In this document: one piece after another, positions 54,151-62,929 of the stretch
How positions within the stretch are numbered: position 1 is the stretch's first letter
How the letters are laid out: every line of letters starts with the position of its first letter
Assembly: GCF_023897065.1 (NCBI RefSeq)
Contig: NZ_JAMHIV010000018.1
Location: forward strand, 143,721-207,720
Direction: 5' to 3'
Length of the DNA stretch: 64,000 nucleotides
Origin: Crossiella sp. SN42
GTDB lineage: Bacteria > Actinomycetota > Actinomycetes > Mycobacteriales > Pseudonocardiaceae
The notes under the pieces: model-generated
Seen by the model: the letters and a program-made list of their open reading frames with translations, nothing else
Told to the model about the DNA's origin: nothing
Database searches by the model: none
Position numbers and translations under genes: made by a program

Positions 54151-55065
54151 GTGTCGAACCGCGAACTGATCGTCCTGGGCACCGCCAGCCAGGTGCCCAC
54201 CCGGCAGCGCAACCACAACGGCTACCTGCTGCGCTGGGACGACCAGGGCTTCCTGTTCGACCCGGGCGAGGGCACCCAGCGGCAGATGGTCCACAGTGGA
54301 GTCCCGGCCAGCTCGATCACCCGGCTGTGCCTGACCCACTTCCACGGCGACCACTGCCTCGGCGTGCCCGGCATCGTGCAGCGGCTGTCCCTGGACAAGG
54401 TCGCGCACCCGGTGCACGCGCACTACCCGGCCTCCGGCGCGGACTACTTCCACCGGCTGCGCTACGCCACCTCCTTCTTCGAGACCGCCGACCTGCGCGA
54501 GGAACCCGTGCACGCCGACGGGGTGATCGCCACCGGCTCCTTCGGCACCCTGGAGGCGCGGCGGCTGGCGCACCCGGTGGAGGCCTTCGGCTACCGGCTG
54601 GTCGAGGCGGACTCGCTGCGCATGCTGCCGGAGGAGCTGGCCGCGGCCGGGGTGCGCGGGCCGCTGGTGCGGCAGCTGCGCCAGGACGGGCACCTCGACC
54701 TGGACGGCCGGCGGATCGAGCTCAGCCAGGTCAGCGTGCCCAGGCCGGGGCAGAAGTTCGCCTTCATCATGGACACCCGGCTCTGTCCGAACGTCTTCGA
54801 GCTGGCCGACGGGGTGGACCTGCTGGTCATCGAGTCCACCTTCCTGGACAGCGAGGCCGAACTGGCCGCCCAGGTCGGGCACCTCACCGCGGGTCAGGCC
54901 GGGCTGGTCGCGGCCGAGTGCGGGGTGCGGAAACTGGTGCTCACCCACTTCTCCCAGCGCTACCCCGACCTGGAGGCCTTCCGCGCCGAGGCGGCCCGGC
55001 ACTTCGACGGCGAACTGGTGGTCGCCGCCGATCTCGACCGGATCGCGGTTCCCCAGCGGCGGTAG
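54151..55065 (+). CDS. rnz: Ribonuclease Z, tRNA 3' processing
   Basis: 304 residues, metallo-beta-lactamase fold. Metal motif [14 protein letters not shown], further His/Asp ligands in [14 protein letters not shown] and [15 protein letters not shown]. tRNase Z trims 3' trailers of tRNA precursors. Starts GTG 54151, 38 bases after the response regulator; it appears to have its own promoter. Confidence 0.92.
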   Translation: MSNRELIVLGTASQVPTRQRNHNGYLLRWDDQGFLFDPGEGTQRQMVHSGVPASSITRLCLTHFHGDHCLGVPGIVQRLSLDKVAHPVHAHYPASGADYFHRLRYATSFFETADLREEPVHADGVIATGSFGTLEARRLAHPVEAFGYRLVEADSLRMLPEELAAAGVRGPLVRQLRQDGHLDLDGRRIELSQVSVPRPGQKFAFIMDTRLCPNVFELADGVDLLVIESTFLDSEAELAAQVGHLTAGQAGLVAAECGVRKLVLTHFSQRYPDLEAFRAEAARHFDGELVVAADLDRIAVPQRR

Positions 55066-55079
55066 CGCATGATTCGCTG

Positions 55080-56249
55080 ATGCACGTGCAGGACGTTGTG
55101 GTCGTCGGCGGCGGACCGGCCGGGTTCGCGCTCGCCGGCGCCTGTGCGCGGCTGGGCCTGCGCACCACCGTGCTCGATCCCGCGCCGGGCAGGCCCTGGC
55201 GGCAGACCTACGCGGCCTGGACCGACGAGCTGCCCATCGACCTGCCCGGCTCGGTGGTGCGCAGCTGCCCGGAGCGCACGGTCGCCATCGCCGAGACCCG
55301 GCACGAGCTGACCCGCCGCTACGCGCTGCTGGACAACGCCGCCCTGCGCGAGCACCTGCGGCACCCGGAGCTGACCGTGCGGCAGGGCTCGGCGGTCACC
55401 GTCGCGCACACCTGCGACGGCAGCCTGGTCCAGCTCACCGACGGGCAGGCGCTGGCCGCCCGGCTGGTGGTCGACGCCACCGGCGACCGGCGCGCCCTCT
55501 GCGGCGGACGCCCCCGGCGGCCCGCGGCCGAGCAGACCGCCTACGGGGTGCTGCTGCCCAGCGAGCGGGTCGCCGAACTGGTGCCGCCGGGCGAGTCGGT
55601 GTTCATGGACTGGCGGCACGCCAGCAACGGGCCTTCGGACTGGCCGACCTTCCTCTACGCCCAGCCGCTGGGCGACGGCCGCACCCTGCTGGAGGAGACC
55701 TCGCTGGCCCGGCGGCCCGGACTGGGCTACCCGGAGCTGCGCCGCAAGCTCGCCGACCGGCTCGGCGAGTACGGAATCTCCTTGTCCGGCAACGAAACCC
55801 AGGAACGCGTCCGGTTCAGAGTGGACGATCCGCCGCCCAGGGTGCGCGACCTGCTGCCCTTCGGCGCGGCCGCCGGACTGGTGCACCCGGCCACCGGGTT
55901 CAGCGTGGCCGCCGCGCTCGCCCTGGCGCCCAGGGTGGCCGAGGCCGTGCACGCCGCGCTGCCCGCCGGGGCCCCGGCCGCGGTGGCCGCCGGGTGGCGG
56001 GTGCTGTGGTCGCCCTCGGCCAAGGCGGTGCACGCGCTGCGCCGCAGCGGGCTGCGGGTGCTGCTCGCGCTGCCCGCCGGTGACCTGCCGCGGTTCTTCG
56101 AGCTGTTCTTCGCCATGCCCGAGGCCGAGCAGGCGCACTACCTCTCCGGCCGGGAGGACGTGCGCGGCACCGCGCTGGCCATGGCCGGGCTGTTCCGGCA
56201 CGCGCCGTGGGCCACCCGCACCCGGATGGCGTTTCTTGGCCGCTTGTGA
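55080..56249 (+). CDS. Lycopene cyclase family protein
   Basis: 389 residues. N-terminal FAD motif VVVVGGGPAGFALAGACARLGL, lycopene-cyclase signatures ESVFMDWRHA, FLYAQPLGDGRTLLEETSLARRPG and VHPATGFSVAAALALAP. Cyclises the ends of lycopene to beta-carotene. No other carotenoid genes are in the window, so it would act on lycopene made elsewhere or on a related polyene. ATG 55080 lies 14 bases after rnz. Confidence 0.9.
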   Translation: MHVQDVVVVGGGPAGFALAGACARLGLRTTVLDPAPGRPWRQTYAAWTDELPIDLPGSVVRSCPERTVAIAETRHELTRRYALLDNAALREHLRHPELTVRQGSAVTVAHTCDGSLVQLTDGQALAARLVVDATGDRRALCGGRPRRPAAEQTAYGVLLPSERVAELVPPGESVFMDWRHASNGPSDWPTFLYAQPLGDGRTLLEETSLARRPGLGYPELRRKLADRLGEYGISLSGNETQERVRFRVDDPPPRVRDLLPFGAAAGLVHPATGFSVAAALALAPRVAEAVHAALPAGAPAAVAAGWRVLWSPSAKAVHALRRSGLRVLLALPAGDLPRFFELFFAMPEAEQAHYLSGREDVRGTALAMAGLFRHAPWATRTRMAFLGRL

Positions 56250-56358
56250 GCACCTTTGCGCGCCCTACCGGCCGGTTGTGAGACGAAGCGACACAGACTC
56301 CGTGAACTTGTGGTGAACGACCTCGTCGGAGAGTGATTTACCGGGCACGATCTGCACT

Positions 56359-58065
56359 GTGCCCACGCTGCTGGACCAAGTGCATGTCGCCTTCCAGCCG
56401 CTGGTCAATACCAACACCGGCGGTGTGGTCGCGGTCGAGGCGCTAGCCCGGCCGCTCCGGGGTCACGTGCACGACCTGTTCCGGACGGCCGCTGAAGCCG
56501 GTCGTCTCACCGACCTCGACATCGAACTGGCCGTGCTCGCGGTGCAGTTCGCCTCCGAACACGAGACATTGCTGCCCCTGCACCTCAACATCCTGGCCGA
56601 CACCGTGGTGGAGGACCCGGCCGGGATGGAGGCGCTCTTCGGCGCGCTGCGCGCCACCGGCCGCCGCCCGCGCGAGGTGATCCTGGAGATCGGCGACCCG
56701 ATCTCGCACCTGGACCGCGTCCTGCTGCTGGAACGGCTCCGGCGGCTGCGCACCATCGGCTTCCAGGTCGCCCTCGACGGCATCGGCGGCGGCGACATCC
56801 CACTGACCTTCCTGCTGGACGTGCAGCCCAACCTGGTCAAGCTGGACCGGGCGGTGCTGGCCGGACTGCCGGAGGACACCCGCAAGCAGGCCCTGCTGGA
56901 AGGGCTGGCGCACACCTGCACGCAGGCGGGCGCCACCGTGATCGCGCAGGGCGTGGAGACCAGGGAACAGCTCCAGGCGGTGCGCGCGGCAGGCATCCAC
57001 CTGGTGCAGGGCGACCTGATCGCCCCGCCCAGCCGCCGACCCAACACCAGGGTCACCCTCTCCGCCGCGCTCAACGAGCTCTCCGACGTGGGCGCGGTGC
57101 AGCTGCCGGTGGCCACCGCGGGCCCCAGGGTCACCGACTACCTGTGCCCGGCCACCATGCTGGCCCAGAACGCCACCGCCGAGGACGCCCGCAAGGTCTT
57201 CGCCGACCGCCCCGACATCACCAGCATCGTCCTGGTCGACGACGAAGAACGTCCACAGTGGACGATCGACCGGAACCGGTTCCTGCTCGCCGTCACCGGC
57301 CCCTACGGCCATGCGCTGCACGCCAAGCGCCCGGCCTCCCGGCTGGCCGACGAGCCCAGGGCGGTGGGCACCGACGCCACCGCGATGGAGGCGCTGAACC
57401 TGATGTCCGGCGGCTCCTCCGACCGGATGTACGACGACCTGGTGGTGCTGGACGAGGGCGGCCACTGCCTCGGCGTGGTCCGGCTGTCGGACCTCTTCCG
57501 CGGCATGGCCGAGATGAAGGTCGAGCACGCCGCCGCGCTCAACCCGCTGACCAGGCTGCCCGGCAGCGACGCCATCGCCAGGGACCTGAGCCAGCGCATC
57601 GCCACCGGTCAGATCTTCGCCGTCACCTGGCTGGACGTGGACAGCTTCAAATGGGTCAACGACAACGCCGGTTTCGCCGCGGGCGACGACCTGATCCGGC
57701 ACCTGGGCCGTGGCCTCACCGACGTCGCCGCCGCGCTGCGGCACGCCTGCGTCGGCCACATCGGCGGCGACGACTTCCTGGTGGTCTGCGAGCTGGACGA
57801 CCTGGTCCGCCTGGCCAGTGCGGTGCTGGACCCGGACCGGCGGGTGCACGGGCGCTCCATCACGGTGTCCATGGCCACCCTGGTGTGCGCCGCGGGCAGC
57901 GTGCACGACCACCGGGAGACCTCCCGGCTGCTCGCGCCGCTGAAGCAGCAAGCCAAGTCACTGCGCGGATCCAGCTGGGTGCTCGGGCGGCCGGGGTCCA
58001 CCCGCACGGACGTGCTGCGCGGCCAGCCCGCGCCGCCCGCACCGGCCATGCAACGCACTGGTTGA
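56359..58065 (+). CDS. EAL-CBS-GGDEF protein, EAL likely inactive
   Basis: 568 residues: EAL domain (1-235), a CBS-like pair (about 255-390: DYLCPATMLAQNATAEDARKVF ... GHCLGVVRLSDLF), GGDEF (395-545). EAL keeps E27-A28-L29 and the Lys of PNLVKLDR, but the paired Asp reads LDGIGGGD (second Asp is Gly) and the base of AEGVET is replaced by Gln (IAQGVET). The GGDEF site reads HIGGDDF and the upstream I-site is not clear. It may sense c-di-GMP or another nucleotide rather than make or break it. No membrane segment. GTG start 56359. Confidence 0.85.
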   Translation: MPTLLDQVHVAFQPLVNTNTGGVVAVEALARPLRGHVHDLFRTAAEAGRLTDLDIELAVLAVQFASEHETLLPLHLNILADTVVEDPAGMEALFGALRATGRRPREVILEIGDPISHLDRVLLLERLRRLRTIGFQVALDGIGGGDIPLTFLLDVQPNLVKLDRAVLAGLPEDTRKQALLEGLAHTCTQAGATVIAQGVETREQLQAVRAAGIHLVQGDLIAPPSRRPNTRVTLSAALNELSDVGAVQLPVATAGPRVTDYLCPATMLAQNATAEDARKVFADRPDITSIVLVDDEERPQWTIDRNRFLLAVTGPYGHALHAKRPASRLADEPRAVGTDATAMEALNLMSGGSSDRMYDDLVVLDEGGHCLGVVRLSDLFRGMAEMKVEHAAALNPLTRLPGSDAIARDLSQRIATGQIFAVTWLDVDSFKWVNDNAGFAAGDDLIRHLGRGLTDVAAALRHACVGHIGGDDFLVVCELDDLVRLASAVLDPDRRVHGRSITVSMATLVCAAGSVHDHRETSRLLAPLKQQAKSLRGSSWVLGRPGSTRTDVLRGQPAPPAPAMQRTG

Positions 58066-58079
58066 GCTAATTCCGGCAT

Positions 58080-58109
58080 CCCACCACGATCTTCGTGTAC
58101 CGTGGTGGG
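58080..58109 (+). terminator. Terminator hairpin
   Basis: CCCACCACG and CGTGGTGGG around a 12-base loop, 15 bases beyond the EAL-GGDEF stop. Confidence 0.7.
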
Positions 58110-58212
58110 TGCCGGGAGTTCACACTCCCCTTCTTCACGTCATCCGCGCCGTGCCGACGTACGCCCATTCCGGGGCCGTGGCCAGGGAGCGCGGGACAGA
58201 TCGGAAACACAC

Positions 58213-58359
58213 ATGGCACTTCAGCAGACTTTGTTCAGCCACCCCGCCGGGGACCAGCCGCAGATCGTGGCGCAGCGGACCGCCGCCACCACCTGGGCGC
58301 ACGATGCCCTGTTCCACGAGCCCGAGGGCCTCAGCGCGGACCACGAGTACGCCAACTGA
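58213..58359 (+). CDS. Small hypothetical peptide, 48 aa
   Basis: MALQQTLFSHPAGDQPQIV... ending GLSADHEYAN. No cysteine, no membrane helix; Gln, His and Ala rich, with an acidic tail. No convincing ribosome-binding site, but codon use follows the genome's G/C-ending third-position bias, and the frame is flanked by a terminator before it and a convergent gene 4 bases after it. Not recognised. It may be a small regulator or spurious. Confidence 0.45.
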   Translation: MALQQTLFSHPAGDQPQIVAQRTAATTWAHDALFHEPEGLSADHEYAN

Positions 58360-58363
58360 CCGG

Positions 58364-59005
58364 CTACTTCAGCAGCACCTCCGCGCCCACCGGCCGATAG
58401 CCCGCGGCGAGCACCGCTCGCAGTGAGGCCGCGTTGCCGGGCGCGACCTGTGCCCACACCGGCACACCTTGCGGAGCCAGCGCTCGGGCCGCGGCGAACA
58501 ACGCCCGCCCGAGCCCTTTGCCCCGGAACCCCGGGTCCACCTCGGCCGCGACTTCCCAGCGGCCGCCGACACCGCGTCCGAGCAGCACCAGCCCGCCAGG
58601 GCAGGTCCAGACCCGGATGTCGGTGCGGAAGTCCTCGGCCCGCCGCACCCGTTCGTGGGTGCGGTCGTCGGCCGGGGTCAGGCCCAGTTCGGGCGCGACC
58701 GCCGGACCCGTGGCCACCAGCACCGCGTCGATGTTGTTGACCGCGCGGCCGGTGGCGGCGCACAGCGCGGTCAGGAACGGCGGGTTCAGCGGCGCGGACA
58801 GGTCATCGGCCGGCAGCCGCGCCCGCACCCATTCCTCGGGCACATCGGCCACCACCACGTGGTGCGCGGTGAAGGCCAGCACCGCGGGCGTCGCCTCGGC
58901 GCCCTGCGGCAGCACGCTCACCCCGCCGTCGGGCGGCGGCGGATCGCCCTCGGCGGCCCGCCGCAACAGCTCGCTCAGCGCTTGATCGCTCACCGGGCCA
59001 TTCAA
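58364..59005 (-). CDS. GNAT-family N-acetyltransferase
   Basis: 213 residues. C-terminal acetyl-CoA site: EVDPGFRGKGLGRALFAAARAL with the R/Q-x-x-G-x-G/A pyrophosphate loop (RGKGLG), and NAASLRAVLAAGYRPVG. The N-terminal ~90 residues are a separate region. It overlaps the phzF start by 4 bases (ATGA), so the two are coupled. Acceptor unknown. Confidence 0.85.
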   Translation of the reverse strand: MNGPVSDQALSELLRRAAEGDPPPPDGGVSVLPQGAEATPAVLAFTAHHVVVADVPEEWVRARLPADDLSAPLNPPFLTALCAATGRAVNNIDAVLVATGPAVAPELGLTPADDRTHERVRRAEDFRTDIRVWTCPGGLVLLGRGVGGRWEVAAEVDPGFRGKGLGRALFAAARALAPQGVPVWAQVAPGNAASLRAVLAAGYRPVGAEVLLK

Positions 59006-59841
59006 CCCGGCAGCGGCACGGCCTGGCCGGTGACCCTGATCCGCGGGTCCGCCGGGTCGATCTCCACCACCAGCAGGCTCGGCCTGCCCATGTCCTCGCC
59101 CTGCCGGATGGTCAGCAGCGCCGGGCGGTCCAGGTTCGGCCGCAGGTAGCCGCCGAGCGCGGCCGCGGCCGCCCCGGTGGCCGGGTCCTCCACCACGCCG
59201 CCGACCGGGAACGGGTTGCGGGAGTGGATGGTTCCGTCCGGGTCGAAGTACACCAGCTGGAGGGTGGTCCAGTTCTCCTGCCGCATCAGCGCGGCCAGCG
59301 GGTCGAACTCATACGAGAGGTTGGCCAGGCGCTTGCGGGTGCGGGTGGCCAGCACCAGGTGGTGGCCGCCGCCGAAGGCGACCACCGGCGGGTGGCCGGG
59401 GTCGAGGTCCCTGGGATGCCAGTTCAGGTAGGTCAGCACCTCGGTGAGCACCGCGGGCGAGACCGGGGTGAAGCTGGTGGGCACGCTGGTCAGGGTCGCG
59501 CTGGCGACCCCGTCGGTGATCCGGGTGTGCACCGGGATCACCCCGGCCGGGGTGCTGAAGACGTAGTCCCCGGCCCCGTGCCGCTCGGTCAGCGCGGCCG
59601 CGGTGGCCACCGTGGCGTGCCCGCAGAAGGCCACCTCGGCCAGCGGGCTGAAGTAGCGGAGCACGGCCTGCCGGGGATCGGGGCCGGGCAGCACGAACGC
59701 GGTCTCGGAGTAGCCGATCTCGGCGGCCACGGCCTGCATCCGGTCGTCGGTCCAGCCGGTGGCGTCCAGCACGACCCCGGCGGGGTTGCCGCCCGCCGGG
59801 TCGGCGGTGAAGGCGGTGTAGCGCAACACGTCTGTGGTCAT
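59002..59841 (-). CDS. PhzF-family isomerase
   Basis: 279 residues, double hot-dog-like fold with PGFCGHATVATAAAL as EVAFCGHATVATAAAL, PAGVVLDATGWTDDRMQ, YSETAFVLPGP with the catalytic Glu of the family, and EDPATGAAAAALGGYL. Members act in phenazine synthesis or in unrelated metabolite isomerisations. It is coupled to the GNAT gene; no other phenazine gene is present, so a phenazine role is unlikely. Confidence 0.88.
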   Translation of the reverse strand: MTTDVLRYTAFTADPAGGNPAGVVLDATGWTDDRMQAVAAEIGYSETAFVLPGPDPRQAVLRYFSPLAEVAFCGHATVATAAALTERHGAGDYVFSTPAGVIPVHTRITDGVASATLTSVPTSFTPVSPAVLTEVLTYLNWHPRDLDPGHPPVVAFGGGHHLVLATRTRKRLANLSYEFDPLAALMRQENWTTLQLVYFDPDGTIHSRNPFPVGGVVEDPATGAAAAALGGYLRPNLDRPALLTIRQGEDMGRPSLLVVEIDPADPRIRVTGQAVPLPG

Positions 59842-59913
59842 GGCCCCAAGCCTCGTCCCGGTTCGTCATGCTGTCCAACGATCGTTTCTCATTGTGCCGA
59901 TCGAGTTTCGCGA

Positions 59914-59919
59914 TAGGCT
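59914..59919 (+). promoter_or_regulatory. -10 box of a leaderless promoter (LysR)
   Basis: TAGGCT six bases before GTG 59926; no ribosome-binding site. Confidence 0.5.
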
Positions 59920-59925
59920 GGCGGG

Positions 59926-60804
59926 GTGGACACCCGGCTGCTGCACACCTTCCTCTCGTTGAGCCGCAACGGGAACTTCACCAGCACCGCCGCCGAGCTG
60001 CACCTGGCCCAGTCCACCGTCACCGTGCAGATCCGCACCCTGGAGAAACAGCTCGGCGCCCGCCTGTTCGACCGCCTGCCCGGCGGGGCCGAGCTCACCG
60101 CGGCCGGCCGCCGCCTGCTCCGCCCCGCCGAGGACCTGCTCGCCGCCGAGGCCGCCCTGCACACCGCCGCGGGCGCCGACGGCCCGCCCAGCGGCGAGGT
60201 CACCCTGGCCGCCACCGAGTCCCTGTGCGCCTACCGGCTGCCCGAGCTGATCACCGCCCTGCGGGTCGAGCAGCCCCGCATCGAGCTGCACCTGATCCCG
60301 GCGGGCACCGCCCTCGGCGGCAGGCTGCTGCACACCGGCCGCGCCCAGCTCGCCCTGGTCCTGGACGCCACCCCCGAGCCCGACCTGGCCGCCGAACCCC
60401 TCGGCCAGGAACCACTGAGCCTGGTGTGCGCGCCGGAGCACCGGCTGGCCGGGCGCAGGCCGCGCTGGTCCCAGCTGGCCAGGGAGAGCTTCTTCCTGCT
60501 GGAGCCCGGCTGCTTCTACAGCGACCGGCTGGCCCACCGGCTGCTCGCGGTCCCGGACGCCCAGCCCCGGCTGACCCGCTTCGGCAGCATCGAGGCCGCC
60601 AGGGCCTGCGTGGCCGGCGGACTCGGCCTCGGCCTGTTCCCCACCGCCGCGGTGCGCGAGCTGGTCGAGCAGGGCCGCCTGGCCGAGCTGCCACTGCCCG
60701 CGCACACCGAGGCCCCGGTGCTGCTGACCTACGACCCGCGCCGCTCCCCCAGCCCCGCCACCCACGCGGTCGCCGCCGCCCTGCGCGCCCACTGGCGCCC
60801 CTGA
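59926..60804 (+). CDS. LysR-family regulator
   Basis: 292 residues. HTH TRLLHTFLSLSRNGNFTSTAAELHLAQSTVTVQIRTLEKQLGARLF; effector domain follows. Divergent from the phzF-GNAT pair, as is typical for a LysR controlling its neighbour. Start GTG 59926. Confidence 0.93.
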   Translation: MDTRLLHTFLSLSRNGNFTSTAAELHLAQSTVTVQIRTLEKQLGARLFDRLPGGAELTAAGRRLLRPAEDLLAAEAALHTAAGADGPPSGEVTLAATESLCAYRLPELITALRVEQPRIELHLIPAGTALGGRLLHTGRAQLALVLDATPEPDLAAEPLGQEPLSLVCAPEHRLAGRRPRWSQLARESFFLLEPGCFYSDRLAHRLLAVPDAQPRLTRFGSIEAARACVAGGLGLGLFPTAAVRELVEQGRLAELPLPAHTEAPVLLTYDPRRSPSPATHAVAAALRAHWRP

Positions 60805-60932
60805 GCCGCCCCACGAGTCCCAGCCCCCGCCGCACCACGGCGCATCCCCGCGCCCACCGCCACTCCCCGCCCTCAGCGCCCCCACGGCCGGTCCCGGCGC
60901 GCCGCTGCTCCCCATCCCGCCCGCCGACGCCC

Positions 60933-60938
60933 TAGCCT
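60933..60938 (+). promoter_or_regulatory. -10 box of a leaderless promoter (GDPD)
   Basis: TAGCCT six bases before ATG 60945. Confidence 0.5.
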
Positions 60939-60944
60939 GAACCG

Positions 60945-61688
60945 ATGGGCGACCTGCCGCAGTGGCTGACCGCCGTGCCGATCGCGCACCGCGGCCTGCA
61001 CGACCCCTCCGCCGGCATCCCGGAGAACTCGCTGCCCGCCTTCGAGTCCGCGATCCGCCAGGGCTTCCCCTGCGAGCTCGACGTGCGCTTCAGCGCCGAC
61101 GGCCACCTGGTGGTCATCCACGACGCCGACCTGGCCCGGCTCACCGGCCTGCCCGGACCGGTCAGCGGCCGCACCGCCGCCGAGCTCCGCGCGCTGCGCC
61201 TGAGCGGCACCGAGCACGGCATTCCCCGGTTCACCGACGTCCTCGACCTGGTCGACGGCCGGGTGCCGCTGCTGGTGGAGACCAAGCACGCGCACCCGCT
61301 GGACGGCCGCGGCATCGAGGCCGCGCTGCTCGGGCATCTGCGGGCCTACCGGGGTGAGGTCGCGGTGCACTCCTTCGACCCGGTGGCGGTGTTCCGACTG
61401 CGGCGGCTGGGCATCCGGTGCCCGCTCGGGCAGATCTCCGGGGCGCTGGCCAACGCCGACCCGGTCAGCCGGGCCCTCGGCCGCAGCCTGGTGACCAACT
61501 TCCTGACCAGGCCGGACTTCATCAGCTTCGAGCTGGCCGGGCTGCCGTCCAGGGCCGCGGCCTACTGGCGCGAGCGGGGGCGGCCGGTGCTCGCCTGGCC
61601 GGTCGGTTCGGCCGCTCAGGCGAGAAGGGCTCACGAATCGGCCGACAACATCATATTCTCCGGGTTCGTCCCCTCCAGTGAGCACTGA
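60945..61688 (+). CDS. Glycerophosphodiester phosphodiesterase
   Basis: 247 residues. Barrel with catalytic motifs IAHRGLHDPSAGIPENSLPAF (His-Arg, Glu) and VVIHDADLARLTG (His, Asp). Releases glycerol-3-phosphate and an alcohol from phospholipid headgroups. No signal peptide; cytosolic. Confidence 0.92.
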   Translation: MGDLPQWLTAVPIAHRGLHDPSAGIPENSLPAFESAIRQGFPCELDVRFSADGHLVVIHDADLARLTGLPGPVSGRTAAELRALRLSGTEHGIPRFTDVLDLVDGRVPLLVETKHAHPLDGRGIEAALLGHLRAYRGEVAVHSFDPVAVFRLRRLGIRCPLGQISGALANADPVSRALGRSLVTNFLTRPDFISFELAGLPSRAAAYWRERGRPVLAWPVGSAAQARRAHESADNIIFSGFVPSSEH

Positions 61689-61703
61689 CCCAGGGCGGTA
61701 CCG

Positions 61704-62222
61704 GTGGCAAACAAGTCCGCGGCCAATCCCGACCACGGCGAGTACGGGCGGGTGGCCCGCCAGTACGTGATCGACCTGCGCGACCGCTACCGGTTCCGGT
61801 CCCGGTGGAACCGCAGGTTCTTCCGGCTCTCCGGCATCCTGGTCACGGTGCTGAGCATCAGCCTGCCGCTGATCACGGTGATCACCTTCCCGTACAAGGA
61901 CCTCACCATCGCGGTGATCGGCGTGCTGATCGCGCTGTGCACCGGGCTGCACTCCTTCTACCAGTGGGACAAGAACTGGGGCCTGCTGCGCCGCAGCGAC
62001 TTCAAGCTCACCGAGGCCTACTCGGCCTGGGAGCTGGAGATGCACCACGCCCAGTCACTGGTGGACGGGCCGAACAAGGAGCAGCGCCGCTACGACGCGA
62101 CCAAGGCCCTGCTGGACAAGGCCAGCGTGATCCGCGGAAAAGAATCGGAGAGTTACTTCGACGCCCTCCAGTTCCCCCAAAAGCCTGGCTCTACCGGGGA
62201 AAAGAAGGCGGACGCTCCGTGA
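61704..62222 (+). CDS. SLATT / DUF4231-type membrane protein
   Basis: 172 residues. Two adjacent helices (LSGILVTVLSISLPLITVI and AVIGVLIALCTGLHSFYQW) with a cytosolic N-terminal helix and a charged C-terminal helix. This fits the SLATT superfamily (pore-forming effectors in some conflict systems) or DUF4231. Start GTG 61704, 15 bases after the GDPD gene. Whether it acts in defence is unknown; no partner nucleotidyltransferase is seen. Confidence 0.7.
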   Translation: MANKSAANPDHGEYGRVARQYVIDLRDRYRFRSRWNRRFFRLSGILVTVLSISLPLITVITFPYKDLTIAVIGVLIALCTGLHSFYQWDKNWGLLRRSDFKLTEAYSAWELEMHHAQSLVDGPNKEQRRYDATKALLDKASVIRGKESESYFDALQFPQKPGSTGEKKADAP

Positions 62223-62235
62223 CGCATACCCGTAA

Positions 62236-62272
62236 TCCTTCGGGTCTTTCCCCAACTTAACCCCCCGAAGGA
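62236..62272 (+). terminator. Terminator-like hairpin
   Basis: TCCTTCGGG and CCCGAAGGA (9-bp stem) with a 19-base loop, 14 bases after the SLATT stop. Confidence 0.65.
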
Positions 62273-62295
62273 CTGAAAGGCTGCCCCCTTCGGTC

Positions 62296-62301
62296 TAGGC
62301 T
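62296..62301 (+). promoter_or_regulatory. -10 box of a leaderless promoter (unknown protein pair)
   Basis: TAGGCT seven bases before ATG 62309; no ribosome-binding site. Confidence 0.5.
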
Positions 62302-62308
62302 GCGGGCC

Positions 62309-62929
62309 ATGCATGAGGTTGCCGAGCTCGACTGTCACGAGCTGCTCCTCCGGCTGGCCGGCCGGTTGCCCGATGCCCAGCTGTGGCGATTCCGGGACTG
62401 GCTCGCCAGCGGAGCGCAGGTGGTGCTGGCCAGATCGCTGCCGGCCAGCCTGCTGCAACACCGGATCGCCCTGACCGAACGCGAACACCGGCTGCTGTCG
62501 GACTCGCTCACCCCCTTCGGCGCGGACCGCGCGGCACTGGCCGCGATCACGGTCGTGGACGAGGTGGGGCGCAGCGGGCACAAGTTCAGCCTGGACCACC
62601 CCGAGTCCCCCACCGGCAGCGACGCGGTGTCGGTGGTGCTGGCCGCCTCGCTGCGCAGCCGGACCGGGGTCCGCGAGGTGCGCTGCACCTGGCGGCGTGG
62701 TCAGCGTCCCGGCGAGCCGAGCAAGCGGATCATCCTGGTCACCGCCGCCACCGAGCTGGCGGGGCTGGCCGGCGAGGTGCAGCGGGTGCTGCGCGCACTC
62801 GGCGAACACGAACCGTGCGTCGAGGTGCTGCCATCGGGCATGGAGCTTCCCGACTACCACCACGCGGCCTGGGAGGCCGCTGAGCTGGTGTGTGTCGGGG
62901 TCGAGGGAGGCGTGGCATGGACGGCATGA
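62309..62929 (+). CDS. Unknown protein, first of a paralogous pair
   Basis: 206 residues. N-terminal helical part (CHELLLRLAGRLPDAQLWRF) and a C-terminal alpha/beta part ending ELPDYHHAAWEAAELVC. The same two regions recur in the next gene (LLLELAGRIDDDAVLAARE; EELPEYHEKALATARRI), so the two are paralogues. No known domain recognised. Probable leaderless start at 62309. Stop overlaps the next start by 13 bases. Confidence 0.7.
   Translation: MHEVAELDCHELLLRLAGRLPDAQLWRFRDWLASGAQVVLARSLPASLLQHRIALTEREHRLLSDSLTPFGADRAALAAITVVDEVGRSGHKFSLDHPESPTGSDAVSVVLAASLRSRTGVREVRCTWRRGQRPGEPSKRIILVTAATELAGLAGEVQRVLRALGEHEPCVEVLPSGMELPDYHHAAWEAAELVCVGVEGGVAWTA

Noticed and set aside
55080..56249. Carotenoid biosynthesis cluster
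   Set aside because: A single lycopene-cyclase gene without crtE, crtB or crtI in the window.
59002..59841. Phenazine biosynthesis cluster
   Set aside because: Only a PhzF-type isomerase is present; none of the other phz genes lie nearby.
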